A DNA stretch of 64,000 nt from Cichorium intybus (taxonomy: Eukaryota; Streptophyta; Magnoliopsida; Asterales; Asteraceae). Made by a program: the position numbers and the translations under genes. Location: positions 57,222,705 through 57,286,704 of the forward strand of contig CM042012.1 of NCBI GenBank assembly GCA_023525715.1. The letters run 5' to 3'. Every line of letters starts with the position of its first letter. Positions within the stretch are counted from its first letter, which is position 1. A model generated the notes under the pieces. The model saw only the letters and a list, made by a program, of their open reading frames with translations, did not search any database and was not told the DNA's origin. This document shows, piece after piece, positions 21,607 to 33,793 of this stretch.

Positions 21607-24600
21607 TCATTCCTCTGGTTCGGGTTTCACAATATCCAGTTCCTTCTCGAATACTTTCGGAACTAAGAACAGGATCCTTTTCCGAAATGCGATGTACCAG
21701 GTTAGCATGTCATTGAAGCACCTCTTGTCATTCTCGGTATTGACTTTTGTCTTGTTGACGAGTTCGAGAATTTTCATTAGTGCATGAGTTCGATACAGAT
21801 GCTTGTCACGTAAAAAGAATATTCTTTTCACCGAATCCTTTCCCTCCTTGGATGGGTAAGCAACATTCCAATCATATTTTCTGATCTTTCCGAGTCGACG
21901 CCTCTTCAAATCAGATGGAGGTTTTTCAGGAGAACATTCTGGAGTGGAATTCAGAACTGCAACCACTTCAACATCAAGCTTCGAAACTTCAAGAATATAA
22001 CCCATGAGTAATTTCTTGACATGCTCATGAAGAATCCCATGATCTTCCCTTTTGCTAAGGATGTTGAACAAGGAAACCCAATCAAACGGATTCATGAAGG
22101 GAAGGTCAGCCAATGTGAATTCATCTTTCTCCTCATTTGATCCTCTACGAGCTAGGAAGATAGCGTTTTGGAAAGGAGTGGTTACTTGTGGCATTCTTGG
22201 AGTAAGATTCACAATCTTCTTTAAGCTCCAAGAGAGATATTGAGGTTTGGAATGTTCCAGATAGAAGTTGAACAGCTTATCGTTAACCACAGCCCGCGAT
22301 TCTGTGTTCGTAGAGAGTTCATAGAAGCAACGAATAAGAAATACTCTTGCCGTCATTGGAAAGTCAAATTGCGAATCCACTTGATTTTCGACGTCGTAAG
22401 AGCAATTTGGCTGCAACCAGTTCTGAATGGGCTGTGTGATGGCTTCCGACTTTATGGTTTCAAAATCCTAATCCGGAAAAAGGGTTCTTCGAGTTTTCAG
22501 TTCAATTTCCGCCTCATGTCTGGTTGCATCTTCGGCATCAAGTTGTTTGGTGATCCGAATAATTTCATCAAGTTCTTTGTCTTTTGCAGCCCTGGCTAAT
22601 TTGGCTGCCTCAGAAATCTCAACTTCTTCGTCCACATCATCTTCTCCGATCATCTTTGCTTTCTTTTCGAAGGACCGACAGAAGTGTCACCAGCATTCAT
22701 TTTCTCAAACCAAATAACTTTTGGTTTTAGAATGTCATCAGCAGACTCTTGAGTCCCTAGTTTCTTCACGCTGGTGATGTGAGAGAATCAGGGTCGGTTG
22801 ACAGGACTCTCAATAACCTTTTTCTTACCATCTCCCTTATCATCTTTGGAGACGTTGGTGTCATTGCCGTCATTCTCCTTTTCCTTATTTTTATCTTCAG
22901 GGTTTTCAGGCCCATCATCCCCATCGTCTTTATCGGATTCATCCTTATCGGATTTATCTTTTGTGTTCTTGTCTCCCCCTTGTTTCGGAACGGCATCGTC
23001 GTCCGAAACACCCTGGATATTGCTCAGAAAAAGAATAACAGGATGGAGCTTGTTCGTTATATGGCCACGAAGGTAAGGGGTGAGAACAGGATCATCTTCT
23101 TCTATCATCCGACGAATGTAGTTGTCGATCTTGGTGACACAATTCCGAATCGCATGTGTTTGCGAGACTGAAGATGATAAGACCGCTGTAGTGTTCGTAA
23201 GTTCGGCCTTCAGAAGTTAGATCTTTGTAGTTTTAGAGGCCACAAGATCCATTAATTCATTTTCCGCGGCCAGATCTTCCTGTAGTTTATCAACTTCGGT
23301 TTGCAGGGAAGACGCCAGTTCGGAATTCTCCTTTTGGAGGTCGGAACGAAGTGTGGCTAAGGCTTTTCTTTCCGCCTTAAGTTTTTCTGCAAACCCTTGA
23401 ATAACCTTGAACATTCTTTCATTGTTGGACTCAGTTGATTCTTTGAAGTCCTTCATAAAATGCAGAACATCAGTTTCCAGGTTCCCAACTTTCGTGGCAG
23501 TCTCCTCCATAGTGCTCTTTGATTTCTCCATGGCTGAGGAGAATTCTTTCATTTTTTTGACATTATCCGAAATCAATGTCTCAATCTGAGTTTTATGAGT
23601 TTCCAACTGGGATTGCCAGTCAGAATTGGACGGACCTTGCTGTGACTGAAGAAGTGAGTCCAGTTTGGAGGATAGTTCTTGAAATTGCTCCTGAGTCATT
23701 GGAGCATTGGGTACAGAAGCGTTGAAGTTTACATTGAAGGGTGACCCAATGAAATCAGCCATGTCATCCTGATCATCGTAAAGCAGGACGTCTTCATCTT
23801 CTTGTTCAGAAGTGGGTTCTGGGATTTTTGGTGAGTTATGGGTGGAGTTGTCTTGTTGAGGGGATTTTTGTGAAGGTGATTTTGGTGGTAGAGAATGTGG
23901 TGGTGTTGGTTGGTGTGGTGGAGATTTAGGAGGTGGTGAATTTGGCGGTGTAGGTTGCTGTGGTGGAGTTTTGGGTGGAGGAGAATTTGGTGGTGTTGGT
24001 TTTGGAGTTGCTTCATGAGACGGAGTAGGTGGCCGATGAAATGTTTCTTTAATAAGCTCTCGGTCATCATTTTCATCCATATCATCCTCTAGGGGATGGG
24101 TGACATTCTGATCATTGGAGTGTTCATCCTCCGAGTGATGTGGCATAACAAGCTTCCGAAGCCTTCGAGAACGCTTTGAAGGTTTTTCTGTGTCGGAAGC
24201 AGCACCCTTACCCTTTCTCTTAACCACTTTCTTCGGATTCTCAAGCTTGTCAAAAGCAAGCTGATGCTTGTCATCCAGATTCCGAATGGTGAAGCGTGTA
24301 TGTTTGCAGTAATCAACAACACACTTGACATCGTTCGGAACACGATTCAGCATCGCCATTGGAATGGCACCAATAAATTCGAAATCCTCCACTTTGCTCG
24401 TTGTGAAGGTCACAGTTGGCAGGGTTGAAATAGCAGCCATCACGGAATCAGTCATGATATGAATATCATGCTTCTCGATTGTTCGTTGAACAACAAAGGA
24501 CCAAAAGCGAGCACAGGAAATCTCCTGATGTCGGAGTCTATAATTGACACTGTCAACAAATTGACTCCAAAGAATGGAGCCATAGTCGAGATTGACATCA

Positions 24601-25145
24601 TTGTAAAGACCATAGAAGAAAGAGTAGAACAACTTACTCGCACTATCAGTACCAGTGGTTCTTTCCGAGAAGCTCTTAAAGAGAATAGTGAATAGGGCAT
24701 TCCACTGTGGTGGTAAACCCTTCTTGGCAAACTTGGACAGCTGAGTAATATCACCTTTGTAACCCATTTGATAGAATAGACGAGGAAGAGTGACTGGTTG
24801 AAGCGATTCTGGATCGACTAGGTCTGTGGTTTCAGTAAACCCTAGAAGTTTACTGAATCTTGATTTTGAAATCGTCGTCTTGACATTACCCACCTCAAAA
24901 CTGACAAACTCCTCCGCTTTATTGTAGAAGGCAGTGGAGTAGGCGGCGGAGAGGAGAGAGATAGGAACAGAGGCGGAAGCCGTCAAAGCCTTTGAAATCC
25001 GTGAGTATTTCAGGAACTCGATCATTGGGCAAATATGTTCGCTGTAGTGAGAGGAGTTGAGATCGATGACCAAGTTTTGGTTGGCTTTGATCTTCAACAT
25101 CAGAGTTGAAGAGGTGTTGTCGTTAGCAGAAGAAGAGCCAGCCAT
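21607..25145 (-). pseudogene. SIRE-S extra (env-like position) ORF, about 1180 codons
   Basis: Long ORF after pol, in the position of the env-like gene of SIRE elements. Residues 1-280 form a globular domain (MAGSSSANDN start, KLLGFTETTDLV, NALFTILFKSFSERTTG, FWSFVVQRTIEKH), similar to what is annotated in plants as 'putative plant transposon protein'. Then come a basic stretch, a proline-rich segment (about 365-430) and a long coiled coil (about 490-640). A TAA at 23217-23219 interrupts it; the same frame continues through a charged D/E/K-rich tract to about 22790, where a frameshift leads to the C-terminal 270 residues ending at 21607. I see no signal peptide or membrane helix, so a true envelope role is not supported. 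Its own TATA-like box is at 25241-25248. Confidence 0.8.
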
Positions 25146-26581
25146 TGCAGAGTTCTTGAGAAAGAAATCGCTGTGAACGGTTGAATAATCTTGAGAGGAA
25201 GATGAAGTGCGGAGAAAAGAGAGAAGTCCTCAAGAAATCCTTTAAATATCTTTTGGATATTAATGGGAAAAGAGAAAATCCCGCTTTAGACGATTCCGTT
25301 TCCCAAAAAATTCGCTTTTATCATAATGAGTAGCCCCCAAAAGTCGCTTGTTAGGTGCGTGAAAAGCGAGAAATCTGCCAACCGTTGGATGACGTTGTAA
25401 CTGACACGTCTTGATGACCTCATTCAAAATTTAAAAATGAATTAAAAAGATGACGTGTCATTGTATCCAAAGAAAACCTTATCACAGAGAAAACCAGAGT
25501 TAGAAAAATCGATACCGATTTTTATGGAAGAGTGTGCCAAAAATTAAAGAAGTAAAGCAATATTTATTTGGGAAATCTGTGATGTCGGAAAGACATAAAG
25601 ACTGTTTGATCCTGGGCAGCGATCTCTTCCTTCAGAATCGCGAGTGATTCGGAAGTGCTTTTGTGGTTTCCCGTTGAATTACGATCAATTGATTGATAAG
25701 AATCATTGAAAGGCATCTTTTTAAGATTCAAGGTTTGTAATTAGTAGTTTGACTTTCTTTCGAATTCTGAAACGTGAGAAATGTTCGAAATCGGAAGAAA
25801 GGACTTGTTTGACCAGAGTAGTCATAAAACAAGTAAGGGTGTGGAGGACTATATCTGACAAAGGAAATGGTTTAGAATCTCAAAAAAAAATTTAAAACTG
25901 GATCTTTGTGGTTAGAAATGGCTTGGTTAAAGCAGATTTCATAAAGATCACTCAAAAAAAAATGAGATTCTCATTTGAGTCCGTCAATTCCATATGGTAA
26001 TCGGATTTTTTGGTTTCATTCGGAATGGTGGTAAGGACTATTCCGAAATCACAAACACTGAATTTGTGTAACCATCAGTTTTCAGTGGTAAAGCTGAAAA
26101 CCTTCATAAGGGTTACAGTTATATGGAAAGGTGTTGTATGGAGAAGTAATAGTAGGGTCAAGAAGGGTTGATGGGTCTCACAGCGCATCATGGTAAAAAT
26201 GATTTGCGATCTTAGACCAGAGTTTCCGAAATCATATATTGAAATTGGTTTATATTTCAATAATCATTGAATTTCGATTTTGGTACTTAGAAATTGAGGT
26301 AAGAAGATGTCCGTTAAATCAGAAGAGTTTCATACTGTGCATAATTATAAAAAATAAAAATAAAAAAATAATTAGATATGTCTCCAGAAGAATGCTGACG
26401 AAGATTCAGTTATTATGAGAAATCATTTATGGTTCAGGCGAAAAGAGTGGAAACGTCCAATCGTGTTGCCAATCAGCCGTCACTGCCTTAATGACGCGTA
26501 ATTATGACTGCAGACTTCATCATTACTTCAAAAAGTAATTTAATATTCGTAATTGGGAAGCCTAACCGGTGTCATGTTTGC
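25146..26581. promoter_or_regulatory. Divergent intergenic region between the extra ORF and the Agenet gene
   Basis: About 1.4 kb without ORFs. On the minus side, TATTTAAA (25241-25248) lies about 100 bp before the extra-ORF ATG, followed by a pyrimidine-rich leader. Inverted ACGT-core boxes, TGACACGTC (25402-25410) and GACGTGTCA (25452-25460), form a perfect 9-bp inverted repeat that resembles plant bZIP sites. The rest is AT-rich with A runs. It reads as a bidirectional promoter region, inferred from sequence only. Confidence 0.5.
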
Positions 26582-26582
26582 C

Positions 26583-26589
26583 TATAAAA
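26583..26589 (+). promoter_or_regulatory. TATA box of the Agenet gene
   Basis: TATAAAA 69 bp before the ATG at 26652, with a plausible leader between. It faces away from the extra ORF. Confidence 0.6.
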
Positions 26590-26651
26590 TGAACCATTGT
26601 TATTAGTAACAACACACATTCAAAGAAAGTACCATCTGAAGATCCATCAAA

Positions 26652-27068
26652 ATGGCTCGTCGTCCCTACAACCGATTTGACAAAGTCGAAGTGAAGATGC
26701 AGGAAGGCGAGTATGCAGCCGGCATCTATGGCGGTGTTGTCATGGGAGTGTGAAACAACTGGTACGAAGTGAGGATGACCACACTCAATGATAATGAGGG
26801 TGGTGGTCCACTGACCATCCAAACCAGCTATCCCTTCTTGCAGCCTCTCCCACCAAGAGTCTTGGTGGAGTACAAACAGTTTGACCTCGTTGAGGTTTGG
26901 CACAGGCGGGGATGGTGGCCGGAGGTGATCACATGCACAACTCCCCACAACCAGTTCCATGTGGGACTGGCAGATGGGACTCGCCTCTTTGTGGATGAGA
27001 GCGAGGTGTGCATCTACCAAGCTTTCCATCTAGGTGATCCTCCCATGTGGCACTACTACAAGCTGTAG
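26652..27068 (+). pseudogene. Double-Agenet (Tudor-like) protein gene carried antisense in SIRE-S, one stop
   Basis: 138 codons, MARRPYNRFDKVEVKM at the start and DPPMWHYYKL at the end. It matches the plant Agenet repeat pattern: first unit about residues 8-60 (FDKVEVKMQEGEYAAGIY, then NNWYEVRM), second about 72-138 (FDLVEVWHRRGWWPEV, FHVGLADGTRLFV, MWHYYKL). Agenet modules are Tudor-family folds; in host proteins they bind modified histones or act in RNA and trafficking roles. A single TGA at codon 34 (26751-26753) breaks an otherwise open frame, so a product could start at the Met at 26769 (100 aa, mainly unit two) or need read-through. It has its own TATA box (26583) and AATAAA (27122-27127). 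Its GC content is visibly higher than its surroundings. It lies on the opposite strand to gag-pol, between pol and the extra ORF. Confidence 0.72.
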
Positions 27069-27121
27069 GAAGTTATTTTTGTATTTTCTTTTGATGTTCT
27101 GTACTTCCTCCCTACAGTGGT

Positions 27122-27127
27122 AATAAA
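27122..27127 (+). terminator. Poly(A) signal of the Agenet gene
   Basis: AATAAA about 55 bp after the stop codon, in a T-rich then A-rich context. Confidence 0.5.
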
Positions 27128-27414
27128 ATATGATCTTCTTTTGCCTTCTGATGAGTCATTATCTGCAAACTCAAGCACTGTAAACCATGGAAAATCTAAA
27201 ACCAAAAATAAAAAAAATAAAATAAAATTTAAGAGAGAAATATTTTTGTTGTTTTGTAAAAAAAATTTAAACAAAAGAAAGATCATGAGAAAATATTTTT
27301 GTTGTTTTGAAAAAAATAAACAAACTGAATATAAAAAAGGATACATCCATTCCGAAGCGATTCTAGATTAATTCCGATTCCGAGGTGTTCCGAATTTCGG
27401 AATGAATCGGAATA

Positions 27415-28219
27415 TCAGTTAGTTTTAGGAACAGATTCAGCTTCCATCATTCCGAGACGATGAAGTATTCTGTTGAATGTCGGTTCAGGGAGGGCCTTGG
27501 TAAAGATGTCTGCTAACTAATCATTTGAACGAACAAAATGAATTTCGATGTTGCCATCTTCAACATGATCTTTAATGAAATGATATCTGAGTGCAATGTG
27601 TTTGGTCTTTGAGTGTTAGACAGGATTATGACAGATTCGAATCGCACTTTCTGAATCACAATAAAGTAGAATACGCTTCATGCTGACTCCATAGTCTCTC
27701 AGTTGGTTTTGAATCCAAATAATTTGAGAGGTGCATGAAGCAGCAGCAATGTACTCAGCTTCAGCTGTAGAGAGTGACACGCACGTTTGTTTTCTTGATT
27801 GCCAGCTCACAAGTTTGCCATCGAGAAGTTGACATCCTCCTGAGGTGCTTTTGCGATCTAATCCACAACCCCCAAGATCTGCATCGGAAAATGCTTGCAC
27901 AAAGAAACCAGATCCTGATGGATACCATAGCCCAAGTGAGTTTGTCCTCTTTAGATATCGGAATATGTTTTTCACAGTAGTGAGATGTGGCTCCCTGGGA
28001 TTAGCCTGATATCTAGCACAGTAACACACAGCAAACATAATGTCAGGTCGACTTGAAGTAAGGTAAAGAATAGAACCTATCATTTGGCGATAAAGAGTGA
28101 TATCTGCTGCAGGTTTGTCTAGCGAAGGAGTGAGCTTTGTTCCGAACGCCATTGGAACTTTGACTTTAGAATCTCCCTTCATCCCGAATTTTTCCAGGAG
28201 TGACTTAGTGTATGCTTCT
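27415..28219 (-). pseudogene. pol: SIRE-S pol, RT end and RNase H
   Basis: Downstream part of pol after the LARD-L interruption. It begins with EAYTKSLLEKFGMKGDSK, then RQMIGSILYLTSSRPDIMF, and RNase H motifs FSDADLGGCGLDRKSTSG, STAEAEYIAAASC and LLYCDSESAI. In-frame stops occur at 27616-27618 (where relatives have a residue in NPVxHSKTKHI) and about 27511, but the same frame reaches the natural end LGMMEAESVPKTN at 27415. The 5' half is at 38973-41759. Confidence 0.9.
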
Positions 28220-28773
28220 TGTCACACCCCCAAACCACGATGGCGGAATCGTCTGAGGGAGGATGACTTCATGAACAGTATCATAACAACGTTTGTACAA
28301 TAGTGATCAAAGCAAACACATCCATCATATACATAATTGTAAATGTTACATGATTCAAAATACAATACGTTCCAAATACAATTACAATATGATATCAAAT
28401 ACATAGTATGATGCCATAATGAACCATCGTCAAAACTTGTAGTTACCTGATTCATCAATTTCCTGAGAATACAAGTAGTTTGAAAAAGTGTCAACATTAC
28501 GTTGGTGAGTTCATAAGATTTTTGTATGAGAAAATCCATAGTCCTTTGTAAAGAGATAGTGTTTGAAACCAGAAAATCCAATATTTTCTTAATAGAAGTG
28601 TCCAAGTCTTAAAATCCAAAGGCTGAAAATGTATAAATGTTCTATACTTGAAAATAGTATTATTATTGTATGAAACCATGTGAATACATGTTTATTTGTA
28701 AATTAATTGTAGATCTAATTCTGTAAAAGCTTTACTTAGGTAAAATCGTATTTTTATTTGTATCTTACTGAAT

Positions 28774-29210
28774 TGTAGTTTTAATTCCATAAAACTCGTA
28801 TGTATAAGTAAACTGTACTTGTATTTGATAAAATGTAGTTTTAATTTCCATAAAACTTGTATGTATAAGTAAAACTGTACTTGTATTTATATCTTGATAA
28901 AATGTATTTTTAATTTCTATAAAAGTTGTATGTATAAGTAACTGTACTTGTATTTATATCTTGATAAAATGTAGTTTTAATTTCTATAAAACATGTATGT
29001 ATAAGTAAAACCATACTTATATTTGTAACTTGTTAGAATGTAGTTTTAATATCATAAAACTCGTATGTATATGTAAATCGTACTTATATTCATATTTTAA
29101 TGAAATGTAATTTTAATTTCCATAAAACCAGTGTGTATAAGTAAAACCATACTTATATTTGTAACTTATTAGAATGTAGTTTTAATTCCATAAAACTTGT
29201 ATGAAAAATC
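28774..29210. repeat. Six-unit minisatellite in the left LARD-L LTR
   Basis: About six full and one partial copies of a 60-70 bp unit beginning TGTAGTTTTAATTCCATAAA and containing GTATGTATAAGTAAA. The right LTR (35996-36290) has two units fewer, so the array changed length after or during the last transposition. Confidence 0.85.
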
Positions 29211-31058
29211 TATTTCCTTGTAAAATGTAGTATCGTAACCCAGAAAATCCAATATTTTCTTATAAATGTGTTGTAGTCTTAAAAGGTACAAAGACTAAAA
29301 ATGTATACCGTAAGTTGTATTATAGTATAAAACTATTTGAAGTGTATATTTATCCACGTAAACAAATTAATAAGTTGATTGTTTTCGCATGTGAGATGTC
29401 CTATAACCATACCGTGACCTTGTAGGCCTGCTGCGACGTTCTTCAGGCGTCGGAATGTTATGACATTTTCCCAGACCCGTCGGTCTAGCTGTAGCTAGCA
29501 GCTCAGGTGCGGGATTGTCAATCCCGTATAGATCGATACACAATTATCACGTTCTCTTACCGAGACTCTGGTTATAAATACAGGACTTATTGTATCGTGC
29601 TTAAATAAGCACTAGTGAAGACCCGTCTCACAAAAATGTATGTATATCAACTCGTTTACGTATATTTGTTAAGAAAGCCTTTGTTTTTACCTTTATCATT
29701 TTTACCATGATAAAATAGTAATGTATAATAATTATATATTTTTATATAATTATTTGTATTGTTCAAAATATCATAGTAATCTTTGTATCCACAAACTATT
29801 CCTATAATAGTTTATTTTTAGTGTTCCGTCGTAAAAAAATATGAATATATGTGAAATGACTTATTTAAATAACATCTTTTAAGATATTTTCCACAATAGT
29901 GGTGTAATAACTTGGTTTTATTCTTTATTAATTCCAATATAATACTTCATGACTATCAAATAAAGAACGGCCAGGTAGAAGATCAAATGGGGAGGCAGGA
30001 CCCTTTCAGCATATAAGCCTTTCGGAAATCCAACAACCTAGCCCAATTGATCGGCCTAGACACCGCTCTCGTAAGTAGATCAATCGATATTATTTTTGGA
30101 ATTATAATTGAATTGTTATAATAACGACGCTTTCCAAGTTCGTATTTTGTTTACTATTGTTACAAATGGTTATAAATAGTCATTTTTTATAATATAACTT
30201 GTATTCTTCCCCTAAAAACTTGAATAAATGTAAAAAGAAGGGGTATAATCTCACCTCGATGTCGACTAGGATCTTATCGCCGACTGTTGTTAGATCGATT
30301 GACTCCTCCAGCTTCTTGCTCGTACTCACGACATTTATAACTATAATATCTACTTCTATCGCTCATTCTTCGTATATATCTATATATATCGAAGAATATT
30401 CTAACAATAATATCTATTGATATTCAGAGTAAGATCTGAGGTGTGAAGAAAAATGAAAGGATTGAAGCTTCTATTTATAGTAAATTTATTTTCGTATAGC
30501 GGCCCTCAAGATACATGGATTTGATAATTATAGCTTTTAGAATTAGTTTATGGCAAAACATACCCTTAAAATACTCTTTAAATAGATTTAATAGTTTTTA
30601 TAATAAATAAATGATTTTTGTTTATAAAAATATAATCTATGAAAATCGTAGTTTAATAATATCAAGTTTTTAACTAAAAATCTTTAACGAATTACCAAAA
30701 GGGTATTAATTGTAAGTTTAATAGAAATATAAGGTTTAAATGTAAATTCGATTTCATTTTAATGAAAAAGAAAATATTAAATATAAAACTGATATCCATA
30801 ATATGAAATTTTGACGTCAGGTTGTTCGTATCGACGATACCGTTGTAACGGTATATTTTGTGTTTTATAAAGCAATATAATATTAAACTTAACAATACGT
30901 TTTGAATACGTATGGTTCAAAACGAACATATGAATTTTTTAAGGGTAAAATATGTAAATTTGGTTAAATAATGAAGTGGGACCCGCTATATATATATAAT
31001 AATATTATTATTTTCACGGGTTTCGTTTATTGAATTCACAGACAATCAACAATCACCG

Positions 31059-31203
<145 letters not shown>

Positions 31204-31807
31204 ATCAAACTTCCCTTTCAAGTTAAATTATATGTTTTTCTATCATATCTTTTTATATATAACATTTGGTAAAAATATAATTACATATTCGGAACCGTCG
31301 TAATTTTATCTATGTTTTGATATAAAATTTGTAATATTCCGAAGAGTTTTACATTTTTACCGTTCACTATTCACTATTCGGTTACTATTCACTGTCACTA
31401 TTCACTGTTCACTATTCACTATTCACTATTCACGATGTGAAAAAATAATTTTATTTAATTTAAAAAAATATTTAACTTAATAGCGTTTGTTCGTATAATT
31501 GTTTTAAATTTGCATACATAGTATTATAATATCAAATAATACATTGTATATGTTATGAAATTTATATTTCAATATATTGACCTATCATACGTTTCGGTTG
31601 ACTTGAGTTGACTTTCGTTGACCTAATTTGACAGTTGTCACATTATCTACTCGTTAGAAAAAATTTCGTCCCGAAATTTAGTACTTTGAATAGATTCTCA
31701 AGTGTTTAAGAAGAGATGTCGGTATTTCTATTTCACCTGTTCCTTATGTTCCTAGGTAAATTCAGTCCATACTGGGTGTTCCCTAGTTTTCGGTTGCTTT
31801 GATTTTG

Positions 31808-32235
<428 letters not shown>

Positions 32236-32403
32236 TAGTTGATAAGCATAGGAGGAATAAAATATGCAAGATACAGGTGGACCACGAGCTATACATACGT
32301 CAGGTGAGTAGGTTCTAATTCATTATTTATTATTAGAATATGATATTATTTAATTAACTGTTCTTTGAATTATTTCCGCTTTTAAGATATATACATTTTT
32401 TAT

Positions 32404-32609
32404 AAAGAGTCTTTTCGTTTTCCTGTCCTTATCGGAGTTAAGCAGTGAATGTTGAAAAATGACAATTATGGTAGTCGAAAGGTCGCATCTACTGTAGATG
32501 GTTGACTAAAGAGTCTTTTCGTTTTCCTATCCTTATCGAAGTTAAGCAGAAATGTTGAAAAAATGGCACTTTGGGGAGTCGAAAGGTCGCATTTACTGTA
32601 GATGGTTGA
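32404..32609 (+). promoter_or_regulatory. Duplicated 102-bp block upstream of the RWP-RK gene
   Basis: Two imperfect direct copies, 32404-32505 and 32508-32609, both with AAAGAGTCTTTTCG, GTTAAGCAG, GTCGAAAGGTCGCAT and TACTGTAGATGGTTGA. They end about 50 bp before a TATA box. The placement suggests a duplicated promoter element, though function is inferred. Confidence 0.7.
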
Positions 32610-32661
32610 ATTTTTGGTAATAAAGACGCGGATTGTCCTTTCAGTTCCAACTCTAAGATGC

Positions 32662-32669
32662 TATATAAA
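32662..32669 (+). promoter_or_regulatory. TATA box of the RWP-RK gene
   Basis: TATATAAA, about 100 bp before the ATG at 32771, followed by a pyrimidine-rich leader. Confidence 0.6.
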
Positions 32670-32770
32670 CGGGTATGTATCATCATTCATATCTGCATCT
32701 CTTCAGTCTCAGTCTCATTCTTTATTCCTACCAGTTTATTCTTATAAAATCTCAGATTTCAAATCGAGGT

Positions 32771-33770
32771 ATGGAAAACAAATCTCCTATGGAAAACTTA
32801 TCAGACGCTGAGCGGAATTTTCTAAGGGAAGAGGGTACCTCTCAATTGTTAAATCAGATATCTCCACTGAAGTTTGGTAATTATATTATTCTAAGCTCTC
32901 TTTATTTTCTTATTCCTTTCTCTAGCGTTTTGATTTTTGTTCTAAACTATGTGAGGTATAGGTGTCCCAGATGTATTACCGCTGGATCAATTTCAAAATG
33001 AACTTGAAGTTTTTCCTACGATGAATATTATCTCAGAAGATCCAGAGCCTTCATCTTTGGGCTTTGCTTATGAGCAATCTCAAAACTTACTTCCAGGTTG
33101 AATTTTAGTACTTTTATGTCAGTTTGGTTTTTATCATCTAACATTTGTTTTTTTTAAAGCTCCATTTATGGATGGTTTAACTGATTACAATCCATTTATG
33201 GACGAGTACTCAACGAATAGTGAGATTATCCCCATGAATCAAGGATTCATGGCTAGCATACAGAATGACAATCAACTACAGGTGATTCATAACGACAGTG
33301 TTGGAATGAATCCCGAGTTTGAGGGAGGTTTTCAATACCAGGATCACCTCCAGATGATTCCAAGAAATCTAGAGGGATTTCAAAACCCTGGGTTCATAGC
33401 TGAAAATCAACAGTTACTGTCGACGGCAGATACTAATGTTATTGCACCAAATTTTATCTTTGGTTTAACAAATCAGGATCATGCTCAAATGATCCAGAAT
33501 GACAATAATACAACTGTATTTGATTCTTTGAGTCCAAGAACCGCAGTAGTTGGTAGTGGAAGTGGTTCTAGACAGCCATTAAGTAAGGAAGCAATATCCA
33601 TGCATTTTGACAAGACCATTGAACAAGTTGCAAGGGAACTAAATGTTGGAATAACTCGGTTGAATAAATGTTGTAGGGAGTTAGGCTTCAAAAGTTGGCC
33701 TCGACGACAAATTGAGAGTTTACAAACTCTTATTAACCATACTAAGGATAATAATTTTTTAATACCATGA
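32771..33770 (+). CDS. RWP-RK (RKD-like) transcription factor gene, three exons, inside LARD-L
   Basis: Exons 32771-32876, 32962-33096 and 33160-33770; introns 32877-32961 and 33097-33159 are GT-AG. The splice phases fit exactly (106 + 135 + 611 nt = 284 codons with the stop). Exon 1 opens MENKSPMENLSDAERNFL; exon 2 encodes VPDVLPLDQFQNELEVF; exon 3 has a repetitive N/Q-rich middle and, at about 33577-33740, the RWP-RK domain: SKEAISMHFDKTIEQVAREL, then LNKCCRELGFKSWPRRQIES. The helix pattern, the paired Cys region and W-P-x-R fit the plant RKD/NLP family, DNA-binding nuclear proteins; RKDs act in egg-cell and embryo programmes. It is antisense to the retroelement, so introns would not be spliced from the element's genomic RNA. 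The C-terminus is probably truncated: homologous-looking sequence continues in another frame. Confidence 0.78.
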
Positions 33771-33793
33771 GATTGTAATGACTGAAGGTATTT

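Noticed and set aside
28222..28605. 127-aa minus ORF at the LTR edge, repeated at 35445-35828
   Set aside because: Its near-identity in both places is due to the LTRs being copies. There is no domain, and it includes the LTR end.
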